A stretch of DNA of 64,000 bases from Steromphala cineraria (lineage: Eukaryota > Mollusca > Gastropoda > Trochida > Trochidae): assembly GCA_916613615.1 (NCBI GenBank), contig OU744721.1, forward strand, positions 55,128,747 to 55,192,746, given 5' to 3'. Below, one piece after another: positions 1-12,820 of this stretch. Both the position numbers and the translations under genes were made by a program. The notes beneath the pieces are model-generated. The model worked only from the letters and a program-made list of their open reading frames with translations. It ran no database searches and had not been told where the DNA came from. Position 1 is the first letter of the stretch; the number at the start of each line of letters is the position of its first letter.

Positions 1-96
1 ATTCTCAATTTAATAAAAAGCCATTGACATTTGTTACCAGTGTTGAGTGGACAGCATCATTATTGAATATATGCAACAAATTCTGTCTGTCTGCAG

Positions 97-3000
97 GTAC
101 AAGAAGGACCTGAGTCTTGCCGCGGACCGGGAAGCGAGTCTAGAGCGCAGTAAGACACAGCTGGAGCTTGACTGGCAGAGGAGGTTTGAGGAGGTGGAAC
201 GACATCAGTACGAGAAGTCCGAGGAGTACATCAAGAAACTCACTCATGCTCGGGATCAGGTGGGTCAGGAGATAATCGATCTTTTAGATTCTGATCAAAC
301 CTTTCACTCATACCACACTCTGTTTCTGATTTGAGTATGGCTCAGAACATCAAGAAAGTCATCAATGCTGGGGATCAGATGGGTCAGGAGTTAATCAATC
401 TCTTTTAAATTAGATCAAACTTTTTCTCGTACCACAATGCATATCTGATCTGAAAATTGCTCATTACATAAAAATGTTAACCATACTCATGATCAGACGG
501 TCATAAGGGAATCTATCTTATTTAAAGCACTAATGAACAATAAAGGCCATGTCCTACCTGCACAGGAACAATAAGGCTTATCAAAACTCAACTGTTAGCA
601 AAAGGAAACCATAAAACTTAAAACTTGGTTATCTAACTGGAATCTTGTATAAATGAGATCATTCCTATGAAATGGTGATCCTGTTCGCCTTGTATGATAT
701 TCTTATCATATAAAGCCTGATGGCTAATTTTGTGATAAACAACTACCTGGTATGTTAAGCATTCATTCTTCCATATGTAACTCACAGTACCTAAGTCCTT
801 CGTTCAAATAAATAATGTTCTAATGTTCTGTTTCGGTGACAGGCTGTGTCTGAACTCAAGGAGAAGTCCCGGGATCTGGAACAGAAGGATATGTTGATTA
901 AAGCTGTTCAGAGAGACAGAAACATTGCCATGGCAACACTTAAACAACATGGAATACCTCTAAATAAAAATATCAATGTGAGTATCAATAATTTGGTCCT
1001 CCAATTTGCTGAAAAATATTTTTATCAGTTTAGCGTCTGCTGTTGAATTTTTAATGATCTTCCTATTAGGCACCACATGGCTCCGTTTTGTAACCCTGAA
1101 GATAAGAAGGTTCAACGTGACATGGCATGATTAAATGGCAAACTAAAACAAATTAACAATTGTTACTTTCAATTAAGCTTATGGTTGATATGTATCTGAC
1201 TCAATTCAATTTCTATTGAATCAAGAAGTTTAATAACCCAATCGGAGACTATCTTTACTTTAAGCCTTAAGAAAACATTATGAGCCTGAATCAATACAAT
1301 AAGATTATATAGGAATTCATAATGTTATTATAACCTTCATGAAATGTTTACTTGTATTGATGCGTGAAGATTGATCCTAGGGGCCAGACTCTAAATATTC
1401 ATGTAAGAATACAAACCTTGCAATATAACCTTTATTTATTGTAAAAATGAGTCTGCAATGCCTGTAAGAAACTTGAAACTTTGAAAAAAGTGGTTCAACC
1501 AAGAAATTTATTTAGGGAGTTTTGGCGTACGAGGGAATCCAAGATGGCAGACTCTGTCTTACCTTCTTTAAATGTTATACTAGACAAAACATGTAAGGGA
1601 TAATATGAAGGTTAGGCAAGCATATAATAAATCACCTTGCCGTAATCTGTTAAAAAATCCATCTAATTACACTAAAGCAGACCAATTTGACATTGAGCGG
1701 CGGTTTGAAAGAGCCCGTTGGGGTAACACTGTCATACGAGACAATTGTATCATGACGTCAATCTCTTGAACTTCACATCACTTGAGTGGTGATAGACTTA
1801 TGTAGAGTGACAATAAAGGTTAACGCCACTGTAACCAGACAGAGGGTGTGTCTCACCCTCAATCATACAATAAATCACCTGACTGTTATCTGTTCAGCTG
1901 GACACGTCACTATTTGAGGAGGAGAGTGCTAGAGAGGTGAGAGATCTGCAGGAACAGAACGAGAACCTGCGGGAAGTGATCCGACAGATGCGAGAACAGA
2001 TGGAACAACTCGGCCATGAAGTTCCTCCCACCACCTTCACGTCAGCACCTCCATCTTCAGGTGGGATAACGTCACTCAATTTCTTCACATATATATACTG
2101 AGATCTGGGTATTTTAACTGTATTTCTGCAAATACAACACTGGTCAGAAATTGGAGCATATATTAGAGCCCGAATGTCAATGGGTGCTCAACATGACCCA
2201 GGTTTTCAGAGGAAATATTCTTATTGCCCTCTTTGATATTATATGAAAAGGTGAATTTTCAATTGATTAAAGCTGAAAGGCCATGAGATATGAAGTACCA
2301 GATTATTTATCACTATTCCATGTGCTGCTCAATAAAATTTGTAACTCTAAATCAGGTCTTGAGAAAATATTACCTAGCCTCTGACACAACCCAGGTGAAA
2401 ATAGAACTCAAGGAACCTTAAGGGGTTGCTGAAGGAAATGGCAAACTCAAGAAGTTTTCCCTCCAGATAGCCTGAAAGGAGTCACATGTTCTCATGACAG
2501 TTTAGTGCAGACAACACAATGTCATTAGCTACAAATCAAATTGTCCCCTTTAAAAAGCTATACGGCGGCATTCATCTATAGCATGTGACACAGGAGTTTA
2601 CCTGCCCATTGCTACTGAAACTGAAGACATTTCTATTAGCTAGCTTCATTGGGGTCAGAACATGCAACTAACTGGGCTGCTTTCAGACCTTGTGGAGGAG
2701 AAACTCCCTGATAGGATCAAAGTTTTTAAACTTTACCTCTGACATCTTTATCAAACTTTTCTATTTAGCTATATGTTATGTTATATTATATTATATTATA
2801 TTATATTATATTATATTATATTATATTATATTATATTATATTATATTATATCATATTATATTATATTATATTATATTATATTATATTATATTATATTATA
2901 TTATGTTATGTTATGTTATGTTATGTTATGTTATGTTATGTTATATTATATTATATTATATTATATTATATTATATTATATAATATTAAGTTTTTTTTAG

Positions 3001-6000
3001 ACAAAATATATCTATTGATAAAAAAATTCTTTTACACAGATAGTACTTACTTCTGCATGCATGATACAATAAAACAAAATCTGTGTAATGAAAAACAAAA
3101 CATTAATAAAAATTTAAGATATATATCGGTGTTTTCGCTGGTCTCGTGTTAATCAGTTTTCAGGCAAATCTTTGTCGACACTACACCAAAAAACTTCTTT
3201 TTTTTTTTTTTTATTTTCCCTCCTGCCTTTAGCCATTTTGACCTCCAGAAATCCGTAAATCAAGTAATTAATTTTGTGTGGCCTTATATTATATTATATT
3301 ATATTATATTATATTATATTATATTATATTATATTATATTATATTATATTATATTATATTATATTATATTATATTATATTATATTATTATCAGCTTTCAT
3401 TCTGATTGGCCAGCAGATAGCTCATTTACATGTTTCTTGAACAGATTACATGGAAAGCTTGGAGAAGGAGGTTAGTCAACTCAAACAGAAGGTCAGGAAA
3501 CTTCAGGATGACCTTGATGCCAAAAGGTCGGTAGGGGTTAACAGTCAAGACAACGAGGTCATCATGAAAGAGGTCAAGGACACACGTGTTCGAAACCACA
3601 TTCAGATGCTGAACAACATGCTAGGTAAATAAGAGAGGAGAATTATTATTATGATATGAGATTTTATCTAGCATTATTATGATACATTATAACAAGTACG
3701 ACAGAGTATGAAATCATCACAAACAAAGCCGCAAACTCTGCCTCTCCTTTCTTAATAAACTATCTCAAAAATACACCGCAATAGACTGTCGCTATTGCAA
3801 TAGTTACACACAATAGACTAGCTATTACTATCGCAATTTTCCATTTGGACTATAGTCGCCCCTGCTTCTACTTGTCTCTCACTCAGAACTCTATGACTCT
3901 CCTTAATATGAAAGTATAAACGTGGTGGAATGGTTTCAGCCATCGATCTAAACGGCTGTATAATCTTAGCCGGAATTTGGACCGATTGCTTCTTCAGTCT
4001 GACGAGTCCAGATCAATGGACAAAACTAGTAACTCTAAGCAATAACCACTTGCCCCTTAGACGTTGTAAGGCCAACCCTGTCTTGCTAATATCTCCTTAA
4101 TATGAGACTGTATTGGTAAATGACAGATGTTGCCTTTGATTCCAATTTAGCCATGATTTTCTAAGGCATGAATAAAGATATAAGGAGACCTCAGATATTT
4201 CAAACCCAGTTGTGTTGTGCTGCAGGCAGTGTACGGAGTGAGAAGGTGGAACTGACAGCTCAGATCCGCAAACAGCAGGCTCGTATACAGTACATGGACA
4301 ATCAAGTTGCTCAGCTTGAGAAACAGGTAGGTCCATTCTTTGATGTATTTTAAATTGAAATGACTCTGCTATCTTGTTCAATGTCAATACATTTTTCTAC
4401 TTATTTATTTTATTAGTAACTTTATTTATCTTAAATATCAATATGTGGGATGTTTTTTATAGACTTGGTTTTTTTTTTGAATTCTTTTTAATACTTGTCT
4501 GCTTTGAATCAATGTTTCTTAAATCTTACCCTGCCTGAAAGCCCAAATTGGCTTATTATGTGGCATAGTATCCAACAGCCGTCCATCCTCCTGTAAACTT
4601 TTGCTTTTTCGACTTCTTCTCCAGAAGGCCTGATATGCTGAAACTTTGTGTACAGACTGATTATAATTGATAGATTTGGTGACCCTGCCACCCCTAAAAC
4701 AGGCCACAGTCCATGCCCTGAAACCATTTTTAATCAAAAGCTCTCAAAGCTAAAACCTTGTGTATAGAATCAAAAGCTAATGGGGATTTGAATTTATAGA
4801 TTTTGGTGATTTGGTTACCCATTGGCCACACCCTAAAAACCTTGATGCTGATATACTGATGTGTTTAATGTTATGACTTCTCTCTGCAGCCCAGACAGAA
4901 GCAAGTACTAGTGGACCAGCTCCAGTACGAAGTGAACGCCAGCAAGCGGAGGCATGAGGCGGAAGTCACAGGGATGAGGGCGCGAGTGTCGGACCTCGAA
5001 CAACAGGTGGTGGAGGGGCGAAAGGAGGCAGACGAATTCCACCGCAGTGCACTTGAACGGAACGCTGAAGTCACATCTCTGTCAAATGAAGTAAGCACCT
5101 ATGATGTTGATACTGAGTATATTGTGTCAGTTTACTTAAATTTATAAGTGAGAACCTACCAATCTAGTTAAAACTAGCTGTAATGTTATCGTCTTCTAAG
5201 TCCTTACGTTACATCTAGCTACTAACCCACCTGGTCCGTGTCGCGCATGCGCGGAAATCAGCCAATGGAAAAAGAACTGGCTGATCCCTTTGAAAAGGAC
5301 AATCTAGTTAATACAAGATGTTAGGATCAGTAAATCTAGTTAAAACTTGCTGTAATGTTTATTTCCAATAAATCCTACATTAAATCATTGATATTTATGC
5401 TCATAATATCTAAAATGCAATATAAATCCTAACGACGCCCGATTCAAAGAGATCAGCCAGTTCTTTTTCAATTGGTTGATTTCCGCGCATGAGCGACACG
5501 GACCAGGTGGGTTAGTAGCTAGATGTAACGTAAGGACTTAAAGGACGAAAACATTACAGCTAGTTTTAACTAGATTGGAGAACCTACCTAAGTAAGAATC
5601 CAATGAGATAATCATTTCAGAAAAGTGAATTTAACTTTCTATTTGATAGTGATAATAATCAGCTCACTAATAACTCACTCATATTCAACTACCAAGCAGT
5701 AGTTCAAAGCTCTAAATATTATTTCCTGACAGAATTGTAGTTCCAGAGATGTAAATGTATTTTTAGGTATTGTTCTTTTGTATATGTTTTGCAATAAGGT
5801 TCATCAAAATATTCATCATATATATAATATCAACAAAATTTGAGATGCGATCAGTAAGTTGCATAAGTCCATAAGAATAATTTGCTTTTGCTTATATAAA
5901 TGACATCCATTTTTCCATAAAGCTTTCAGCCCTGAAGATGGAAATGAGTGAATCTCGGCCAGCAGTTAACTTTGGAGCTCAGGTATGCATTTTTTATTCT

Positions 6001-9000
6001 TTCATATCTTTGTATCAAAGTGCAGCATGAATTGTTCCCAAATAAATTTTGAATAATATCGGACCAAATTGAAAAGTTGATAAGTGGATTTTCATTGGAA
6101 ACTATAGGACTCATTTAGTATGTGGAACAATCACCATGTGAAATCTTTTGTTGTTTTCAACTTAATGATTATGATGATTTGGACATTTATACAGAGATAT
6201 ATTCAGATATTAGTTCCTGCTCAAAGCGCTATCTACATCAATAACTTTGGCATTTGTCAAGTAAAGCAAATATCCTATAAATAATGTTTTGTAACAATTT
6301 CTCTTGACCGTCAGGAACTAGTTATACAGCAACTACAAGATGAGATCCTCAGATTAAAACAGAGAAGTGGAGGTCAGGCTGGACATACAGACTTTGATGT
6401 GTCTGTGGATGGTCAAGGGGAGAGCACTCTGGTTCAGCAACTACGAGCCAAGTTGAAACAGGCTGTCAAACACATCAGTCAGCTTGCTAAGGAGAAACAG
6501 CAACTCATTGAGATGGGGAACAGACTCCGGGCTCAACTCATGAAGACTGGTAAGGATGTTGATGAAATAAATCTCCGATCTTTATCATTTATTGTATGTT
6601 TTTTCCTGAAATATCCTTTTTATTGTCCTCAAGATTTTGCTCAAACCTTTGTCCAAATTTTCACTTTTCAAATTGGTGGTTTTGATTGACATTATCAATA
6701 TTGGCTTAGAAATATCATTAAGCAATAGGTGATTAGTATTAAAGTATGTTTGTTAACTTTATTCTTTTTTATCCAAAGAGTAAAATACATTTGGTTGACA
6801 GGACTTTTTAGCTCATCTGGCCTGTAAGGCCCGATGGGCTTATGGCATGGCATGGTGTCCGGCGTCCGTCCGTCCGTCCGTCTGTCCGTCTGTCCGTCCG
6901 TCCGTCCGTAAACTTTCACGAAAAAGACTACTCCTCCTAAACGAATTCAGATATCATTCTGAAATTGTAGTATGTTATACCCATGGTGATTCCTCACAGA
7001 AAGGTAGACGTTTCAGTTTTGAGAATCCAAGATGGCTGCCATGACAGCCATATTGAATTTTCAATTAGATTTCATGAAAAAGACTACTCCTTCTAAACGA
7101 ATACAGATATCATTCTGAAATTGTAATATGTTATACCCATGGTGATTCCTCACAGAAAGGTAGACGTTTCAGTTTTGAGAATCCAAGATGGCCGCCATGA
7201 CAGCCATATTGAATTTTCAATTAGATTTCATGAAAAAGACTACTCCTTCTAAACGAATACAGATATCATTCTGAAATTGTAGTATGTTATACCTATGTTG
7301 ATTCCGCACAGAAAGGTAGACGTTAAAGTTTTGAGAATCCAATATGGCCGCCATGGCAGCCATATTGAATATTCAATTAGATTTAATGACAAAGACTATT
7401 TCTCCTAAACCAATCTAGATATCATTTTTGTATTGTAGTATGTTATACCTATAGTGATTCCGCACAGAAAGGTAGACGTTTCAGTTTTGAGAATCCAAGA
7501 TGGCCGCAATAGCAGCCATATTGACTTTTCAGCTGCAGATGACACATCATTATTATTAAATTTTAAGCTTTCATCAAGTGATCACTGGCACATTATAAAT
7601 TCTCTAATTTGAACTTACTAATCATAATATTATCTTAAATATGGAATATTTAAGATTGTCGTGCAAGTTGTTCTATATTTTTAAGTGTTTCTAAAAATTT
7701 TCATAATTGATTAATTTGTTTAAAATCTTTATGGCAACTAGCTGCAAAAACCAAATCACATTAAACATGTTAAATTTTAAACAATGGTATTTCCCTTTTA
7801 TTCCTTTAAATACTACACATAAGGGGTCAACCAGAGTTCAGATATTCCACTATGCTGTCTAATACACATCCCAAGGCAGGCTGCTAGCATCACAGTGTCA
7901 GCTGCTAGTTTGTTGCATAATCAACCTGACCCAATTGATATGGTAGAGCATTATGCTATATGGCCATGGCCCATGTGTATGCAATAAAAGTTATGGACTT
8001 GTATTCTCATGACAGTGATATGTTCTTTCTAAGAATAACAACTTACACAAAACTTGTCTACAAGAAGCTTTGTGTTTAGCAATCTACATGATAAGTTGAT
8101 GTGGAATAAATATGCAGATGAAAATCGAAAAGGGTTTAGTAAGGAAATTTGATTTGTCATATCTCTCTGTTGATTTGACAATGCAAAAATGTTTACCATT
8201 ATAGTACTGTATGAGTGTTAAATAAATTGATACTTTAATGAAAGACATCTCATGGTCACTTGACATGTAAATATTATGTGAACAAAATAAACGTGTCTTA
8301 TGCTTTGCTGTGACTTTCCTCTCAATCAGTCATTCATTTTCCTTGAAAAATCTGTACTTTTGGGATTCTCAATATCCCATGCAGCATAACCATCAGTGAA
8401 ATAATCTTGAAATCATATTAATGATTCACTACAAAACAAATGTAAGTGCCCACCATCCTGTAAGTAATGAATGACATTTAAATGGATACACCTAAACCAA
8501 TCAAGATATCATAATGAAATTAATACGGATGCCCACATAAAAGTAGCATTTTGAAGATTAAAAAGTACAAGATGGTCACCATTTCAGCCATAGATATACA
8601 AAAAAGTTATACAAAAACCTACTGCTTGTTAACTTATCATGATTATATCATTCGTGTATTAATGTTTGTTCAAGCTCTAGTCATTTCCAAAAGAAGACTA
8701 GTATTTTAAAAGATAAAAAAATCATGATGGCAGCCATAATCAATTATATAAAAGATGGTTACATGTATAATTAAACCAATACCACATCATTCATTTTAAG
8801 GTGAGCTTCTGTACCCTCGGTACTTTTATTTCAGATTTTCATTAGTAAGAAAAGTCAGACTTGCAAAATAAGTTATACGGGGGATAAGTAAAGAATGAAT
8901 AAAGTACTATCCCATACTTTTTTGTTCAGGGAATTTACACTTGTATATTCTTTGTTCTTAAAGAATTGCTCGTTCAAAATTTACAAATACTTTAACAGGC

Positions 9001-12000
9001 AGCAGCGGACAAGATGGGTACGTGCGCCGTGAGATCACCTCCCCGCCCCGAGAGTCGAGGGTGTCAGGAGGCGTCCAGTCTAAACCTGCCTACACTCAGC
9101 AGTATCAGAACAAACTGGCCGAGCTGGAGGCATTACAGTACCAGCTGACTAAACAGGTACACAATGTACCTACCACATTATTACCCATACGGTTGAAAAT
9201 AAGTGGTGACATATTTTCAATATGAGCACTAGTGCACATATCACTTTTGCCACTGTAGCTGGCCGTCGCAAGGGAAGCGGCCCGTTTCTTGGATATTTAA
9301 TAAGATGGTAAAATGGAATAGAAATGGTAATAAAGAAATTATTACCCTCGGAAGTGTGTCGTATGACTTTTACGAAAATCGTGCAAATTTGTGTAAATAC
9401 AAAAAATCACACTCGTTTCGTTAAAGTCAAATGACACTTCCTCGGGTAATAATCTCTATTTATTATATGATTGACGGTGAAATACCTAGCTCTCAATGAA
9501 AACATTGTCTGTTATCAGTCACTTGTAACAATAACATTGGAACGTGTTATCAGTCACTAGCGACTGATCACAACAATGACCTGACGTCATCAAACAATGC
9601 TCTAACGCTATGACACGTTCATGACGTCATGTTGTTGCTTAGGCAACCGGCTCTCTTTGGAGCCGACTCAACATAAATGGGTTTCAATTTTGTAAGAAAT
9701 CTTGTGAGGCAGAAACATTTTATATTATCACTCGTGGCAGTGCCACTCATGAAAATATAAACTTACTTCCTCACTCGATGATATAAACATGGTATTAGTA
9801 AAGAAAAGATAAATATCCTTTAAATATCCATAAAAATCATATCACAACAAAAAGCAGAAAACTAACACAAACACACAAAATTGCATCAGAATTTAGTGAT
9901 CAGCATCAATCAAGCAACCCTCTTGTAAACAAGTGACAACTCAACACTGTTAATAAACACAAGCGGTAAGCAAAGTAGTCAAAACCTGGCGCTTTCTTAT
10001 CATTTTCTTTCAATTTATTGTTAAATATGTTTCATGAGGGGCTTGACGTCCTGTCTAAAAAAGTTCTGGTAGGGACAATCTATTGTTTAGCAGAACACTC
10101 AGTCTTGTGAAAAAAAATTATGAATTTTTAAATTCTTTATTCATATCAAAAATGATGATCAAGAAAAAAACGAAAGACTTGTTTGAAAATGTATTTTGCT
10201 CAGTATCAGATTTGTTTGTTTTCGCATGTCAAATTTTGATTGAAATCTCTTAGAATAAATGTAATGTTTGTTCTTCATGAAGATCTTCAACCCAACAAGC
10301 AGAGAATAAATATAATTTTTTATGTTCTGTCACATTTTTAATGGACTACATTCTTTCAGGAGTTGCAGTATGCACAGAACTATTCCAAACCAGTTCACCA
10401 ATCAACTGACAAATCTCTCGATGATGTACCAACTAAACAGAAGAGCCCACTATATCCTGTTGGTAGGTTTTGCTTGTAAATTATAAACCTCTAGTGACGT
10501 CATTCTTTTGTTCAAATAGGTGAACTATATATGAACCATGCACACTTTTTAGCTCATCTGGGCTGGGTAAAGGGCCTAAAAAACTGAATTTTGTGTATAG
10601 ACTCCTTGACTAGTGAGGGTTATAATCTATGGCTGTGGAGGCCCTGTGGCCACACCCTTATAACCTTATTTTGTCTTTTTCTCAGGAAGCATCAGGCCTA
10701 GAAAACTGAAACTTTGTGTGCAGACTCTTAGTTAGATAAGGAGGAATTCAAATTTTACATTTGGTTACCCTGTGGCCTCAAGTAAGGGGGGACCACATTT
10801 GCCACACCCTTAAGGAAAATTGATATGAAGCCCGTTGAGCTAGAGCCACTGGCTCTATTTTTTGCATCCTGCTACATCAGCGTAAGTCTAGGCGTTATGC
10901 TCCAACCTATCCACTGACATCTACCAGCAAAAGTCTTGTAGCGCTATATATAGCAAGCCAATCCAATAATGCCCTTTCAGTATTAGCGGCAAACTCCTTC
11001 TTGGGTTTAGTTTCCTGTGCTCAGCCAAAGGGAGTGCTATGAGATTATATTTCTCATTTCCTGCTGCATCTCCTAAACTGGCAAGCAGCTTTTTATAAGA
11101 TTTTCACAAGATAACAGTGTACAAAGTTCAAAATATATTATAGGCCGACGTAGCAGCATGTCTTTTTTAGCTCATCTGGCCTTACAGGCCCGATGGGCTT
11201 ATGGCATGGCATGCTGTCTGGCGTCCGTCTGTCTGTAAACTTTGTGGAATTTCGACTTCTCCAGAACCATAAGGCATAGAAAGCTGAAACTTTGTGTACA
11301 GACTCCTTGGTAGTGAGGATTAAAAATTGTAACTTTGGTGGGCTACAGGGGCCACACCCGTAAAACCTATTTTCATCTTCTTCTCCAGAACCATAAGGCT
11401 TAGAAAGCTGATATTTTGTGTAGAGACTCCTTAGCTAGTGACGATTGTAAATTGTAAGTTTAGTTGCCCTGTAGCCCCTAATAAGGGGGGAACCACATTG
11501 GCCACATCCTAAAGCAAAATCAAATGTTAAGCCTGATGAGCTACAGAGCCAATGGCTCTATTTTTTCTTGCGGACATTTGTTTGCTTCTCTTTGAAAGAT
11601 GCTAATAACAATTTAAATGTTGGTTCCTGCTGCAGATCAGTTGAACCAGACGCAGAGTTCACTGGGAGACACACAGCAGACACATGACAGGAAGTTGCTA
11701 CTGAGCATGTCGTCTGGGGGCGGAGAGTCACTGCAGGAGATCTGGCGTATGTTGGATGAGAGACAGAGTCCCACCATCTTCACTCCTAAAACTCCTCGTA
11801 GACACACAGGTACGTTAATTAATCTCCATGAAGGGTACATTTACTTGACAAAAATGCTTTGGGATATTTCAAACTTGAAAAATCTCTTTACATGATTTTT
11901 ACCAGTTTGGAGAATTATATACCATAGTAATCTAACCCCAGAATAAAGGAATATGGAAAATCCATTTTTATGAAAACTGAATTATATAATATTCAGTCTT

Positions 12001-12550
12001 ATTAAATTTGACAGTGTTTCGAGGACTAAATTTTTTTTTTAAATATTGACCCTAAGCTGACTTCTACTAAAGCCTTGGTTATCAATAGCTAAGTATATCT
12101 GGTCAATCATGCTTACATCCTGATCATCACAAGCTTTGCTTTTAAACATGATGTGATTGGTCCACTAATGACTAGGTTATGTCTTAACTGTTATAAAAAT
12201 CATGCGATAAACAGTTTTGAAGAGGAAATACCTGATGCAACAAATTTGAATCTGGAAGAGCAAATATTTCTACAAATTTTCCTCAGAATTGATTTTAATC
12301 AAATTGGATCATGATTCTGATATTCAACTCTCATTTCATTACAGACATCACTCAGTCACAGTCCCCGCGACAAAGACAAGGGTCTCCGTCCCGGACAGAT
12401 TCAGGTCTCCGTGTATCGGGTTCAAAGACTGGTCTCTCCAACAGACCGTCCCCGGAGAGGAAAACTGCATCAGTCAAACCTCGGGAGCCAAAGAGAAGTG
12501 GTCCGAAACTGAGGAACTATGATTTACGAGACGACTCTGCCGTTAGGTGA
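97..12550 (+). CDS. CCDC57: CCDC57-like centrosomal coiled-coil protein, C-terminal part (5' end outside window)
   Basis: Exons: 97..259, 843..977, 1898..2060, 3445..3624, 4226..4326, 4890..5090, 5923..5982, 6315..6549, 8999..9156, 10360..10462, 11636..11809, 12345..12550. All introns are GT-AG and phases agree throughout, giving about 625 residues to the TGA at 12548-12550. Most of the product is charged heptad-type coiled coil; the last two exons are Ser/Pro/Arg-rich and probably disordered. I recognised it from blocks resembling vertebrate CCDC57: SLERSKTQLELDWQRR in the first exon, LQEQNENLREVIRQMREQM in the third, and QLIEMGNRLRAQL in the eighth. The vertebrate protein acts at centrosomes, centriolar satellites and microtubules in centriole duplication and mitosis. 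The order of blocks matches the family, which argues against a random coiled coil. The 60-nt exon 5923..5982 uses the AG at 5921-5922; a second AG seven bases on would break the frame. Bases 1-96 look intronic. An ATTAAA near 12710 is a possible poly(A) signal. Confidence 0.88.
228..520. repeat. 119-bp tandem triplication of an exon end plus intron
   Basis: The sequence beginning ACATCAAGAAACTCACTC at 228 (the last 32 bases of the first CCDC57 exon here plus the following intron) recurs at about 347 and, much decayed, at about 466, a period of 119 bp. In the second copy the splice donor GTGGGT reads ATGGGT, so that copy cannot act as an exon end by the same junction. Confidence 0.75.
2773..2992. 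repeat. (TTATA)n pentanucleotide microsatellite with an internal TTATG block
   Basis: About 220 bp of near-perfect TTATA repeats in the intron between exons 1898..2060 and 3445..3624. About nine consecutive units near 2900-2945 are TTATG. The Ile/Leu/Tyr-rich open frames across it are artefacts of the repeat. Confidence 0.95.
3284..3388. repeat. Second (ATTAT)n pentanucleotide microsatellite
   Basis: About 21 uninterrupted pentamers of the same family as the array 300 bp upstream, in the same CCDC57 intron and ending about 55 bp before the next exon. It has no TTATG variant block. Confidence 0.95.
4530..4860 (+). repeat. Decayed member of the TAGCTCATC dispersed repeat
   Basis: Intronic sequence with the family's usual order: CCCAAATTGGCTTATTATGTGGCATAG-type start, CCGTCC stretch, a block like GAAACTTTGTGTACAGACT, then GACCCTGCC and GCCACACCCT. 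Both ends are worn. Confidence 0.6.
5159..5578. mobile_element. Foldback MITE with long TIRs and an 8-bp target duplication
   Basis: The two halves are inverted copies: CCAATCTAGTTAAAACTAGC at the left matches the reverse complement of GCTAGTTTTAACTAGATTGG at the right, and the similarity continues inward about 130 bp past the CCCACCTGGTCCGTGTCGC block. The element is 420 bp and flanked by AGAACCTA at 5151-5158 and 5579-5586. The long TIRs with an 8-bp duplication fit a hAT-type non-autonomous element. It lies in a CCDC57 intron. No coding capacity. Confidence 0.85.
6807..7535 (+). repeat. TAGCTCATC dispersed repeat with four 156-bp internal units
   Basis: It starts with TTTTTAGCTCATCTGGCC, passes through a GTCCGTCC microsatellite (about 6857-6910), then holds four copies of a 156-bp unit marked by AAAAAGACTA at about 6921, 7077, 7233 and 7389. 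Each unit carries CAAGATGGCCGCCAT or a near relative. The usual GATGAGCTACAGAGCC end is missing. Intronic in CCDC57. Confidence 0.85.
8461..8780 (+). repeat. Diverged relatives of the 156-bp units
   Basis: Two weak copies of the 156-bp unit seen at 6.9-7.5 kb: CTAAACCAATCAAGATATCAT followed by CAAGATGGTCACCATTTCAGCC, then a second with ATGATGGCAGCCATAA. Similarity is visible but low. Confidence 0.45.
9194..9790. mobile_element. MITE of the GAGCACTAGTGCACATATCAC family
   Basis: Shares its left part (AAAATAAGTGGTGACATATT, then GAGCACTAGTGCACATATCA and GCGGCCCGTTTCTTGGATAT) with elements at 54.9 and 56.5 kb. Inside is a hairpin pair around GTATGACTTTTACGAAAAT and its inverted partner before TAATAATCTCTATTTAT. 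The right part has two TGACGTCA palindromes and CACTCGTGGCAGTGCCACTC, resembling the element at 22.2 kb. Lies in a CCDC57 intron. Ends are approximate. Confidence 0.65.
10549..10863 (+). repeat. TAGCTCATC dispersed repeat, short copy
   Basis: Opens with TTTTTAGCTCATCTGGGCTG and closes with GAGCTAGAGCCACTGGCTCT. The body has two units containing GAAACTTTGTGTGCAGACTC-like and CCCTGTGGCC-like blocks. Intronic in CCDC57. Confidence 0.8.
11166..11566 (+). repeat. TAGCTCATC dispersed repeat, full copy
   Basis: Both ends are present: TTTTTAGCTCATCTGGCC at the left and GATGAGCTACAGAGCCAATG at the right. Two internal units carry AAAGCTGAAACTTTGTGTAC-type blocks. The terminal TAGCTCATC and GATGAGCTA are inverted relative to each other. 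Lies about 70 bp before a CCDC57 exon. Confidence 0.85.
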
Positions 12551-12820
12551 TCAACATCTGAAGATTTCTGAACTGTGCAAAATATTTATGATCTGTGATA
12601 GTGATCTCGAAACTGCCATCCATGATTAGAAATTGTTGACTTTGTTGATAGAGAAATGAAGATCTACACTGAAGCAATCTTTGGATTTATTGTATCTGTG
12701 ATATTGAAGATTAAAGTTATCATTAAGTCATTCTGACTTTATTTTCTGTGCAGAAGATTTGAAGATACCCTACAAGTGAAAAACCATAAAACTAGCCCTG
12801 CCTTGTTCGATATACATTAA

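Noticed and set aside
2690..3475. Long Ile/Leu/Tyr-rich open frames in three overlapping frames
   Set aside because: They are translations of the TTATA pentamer repeat, which has no stop in these frames; not genes.
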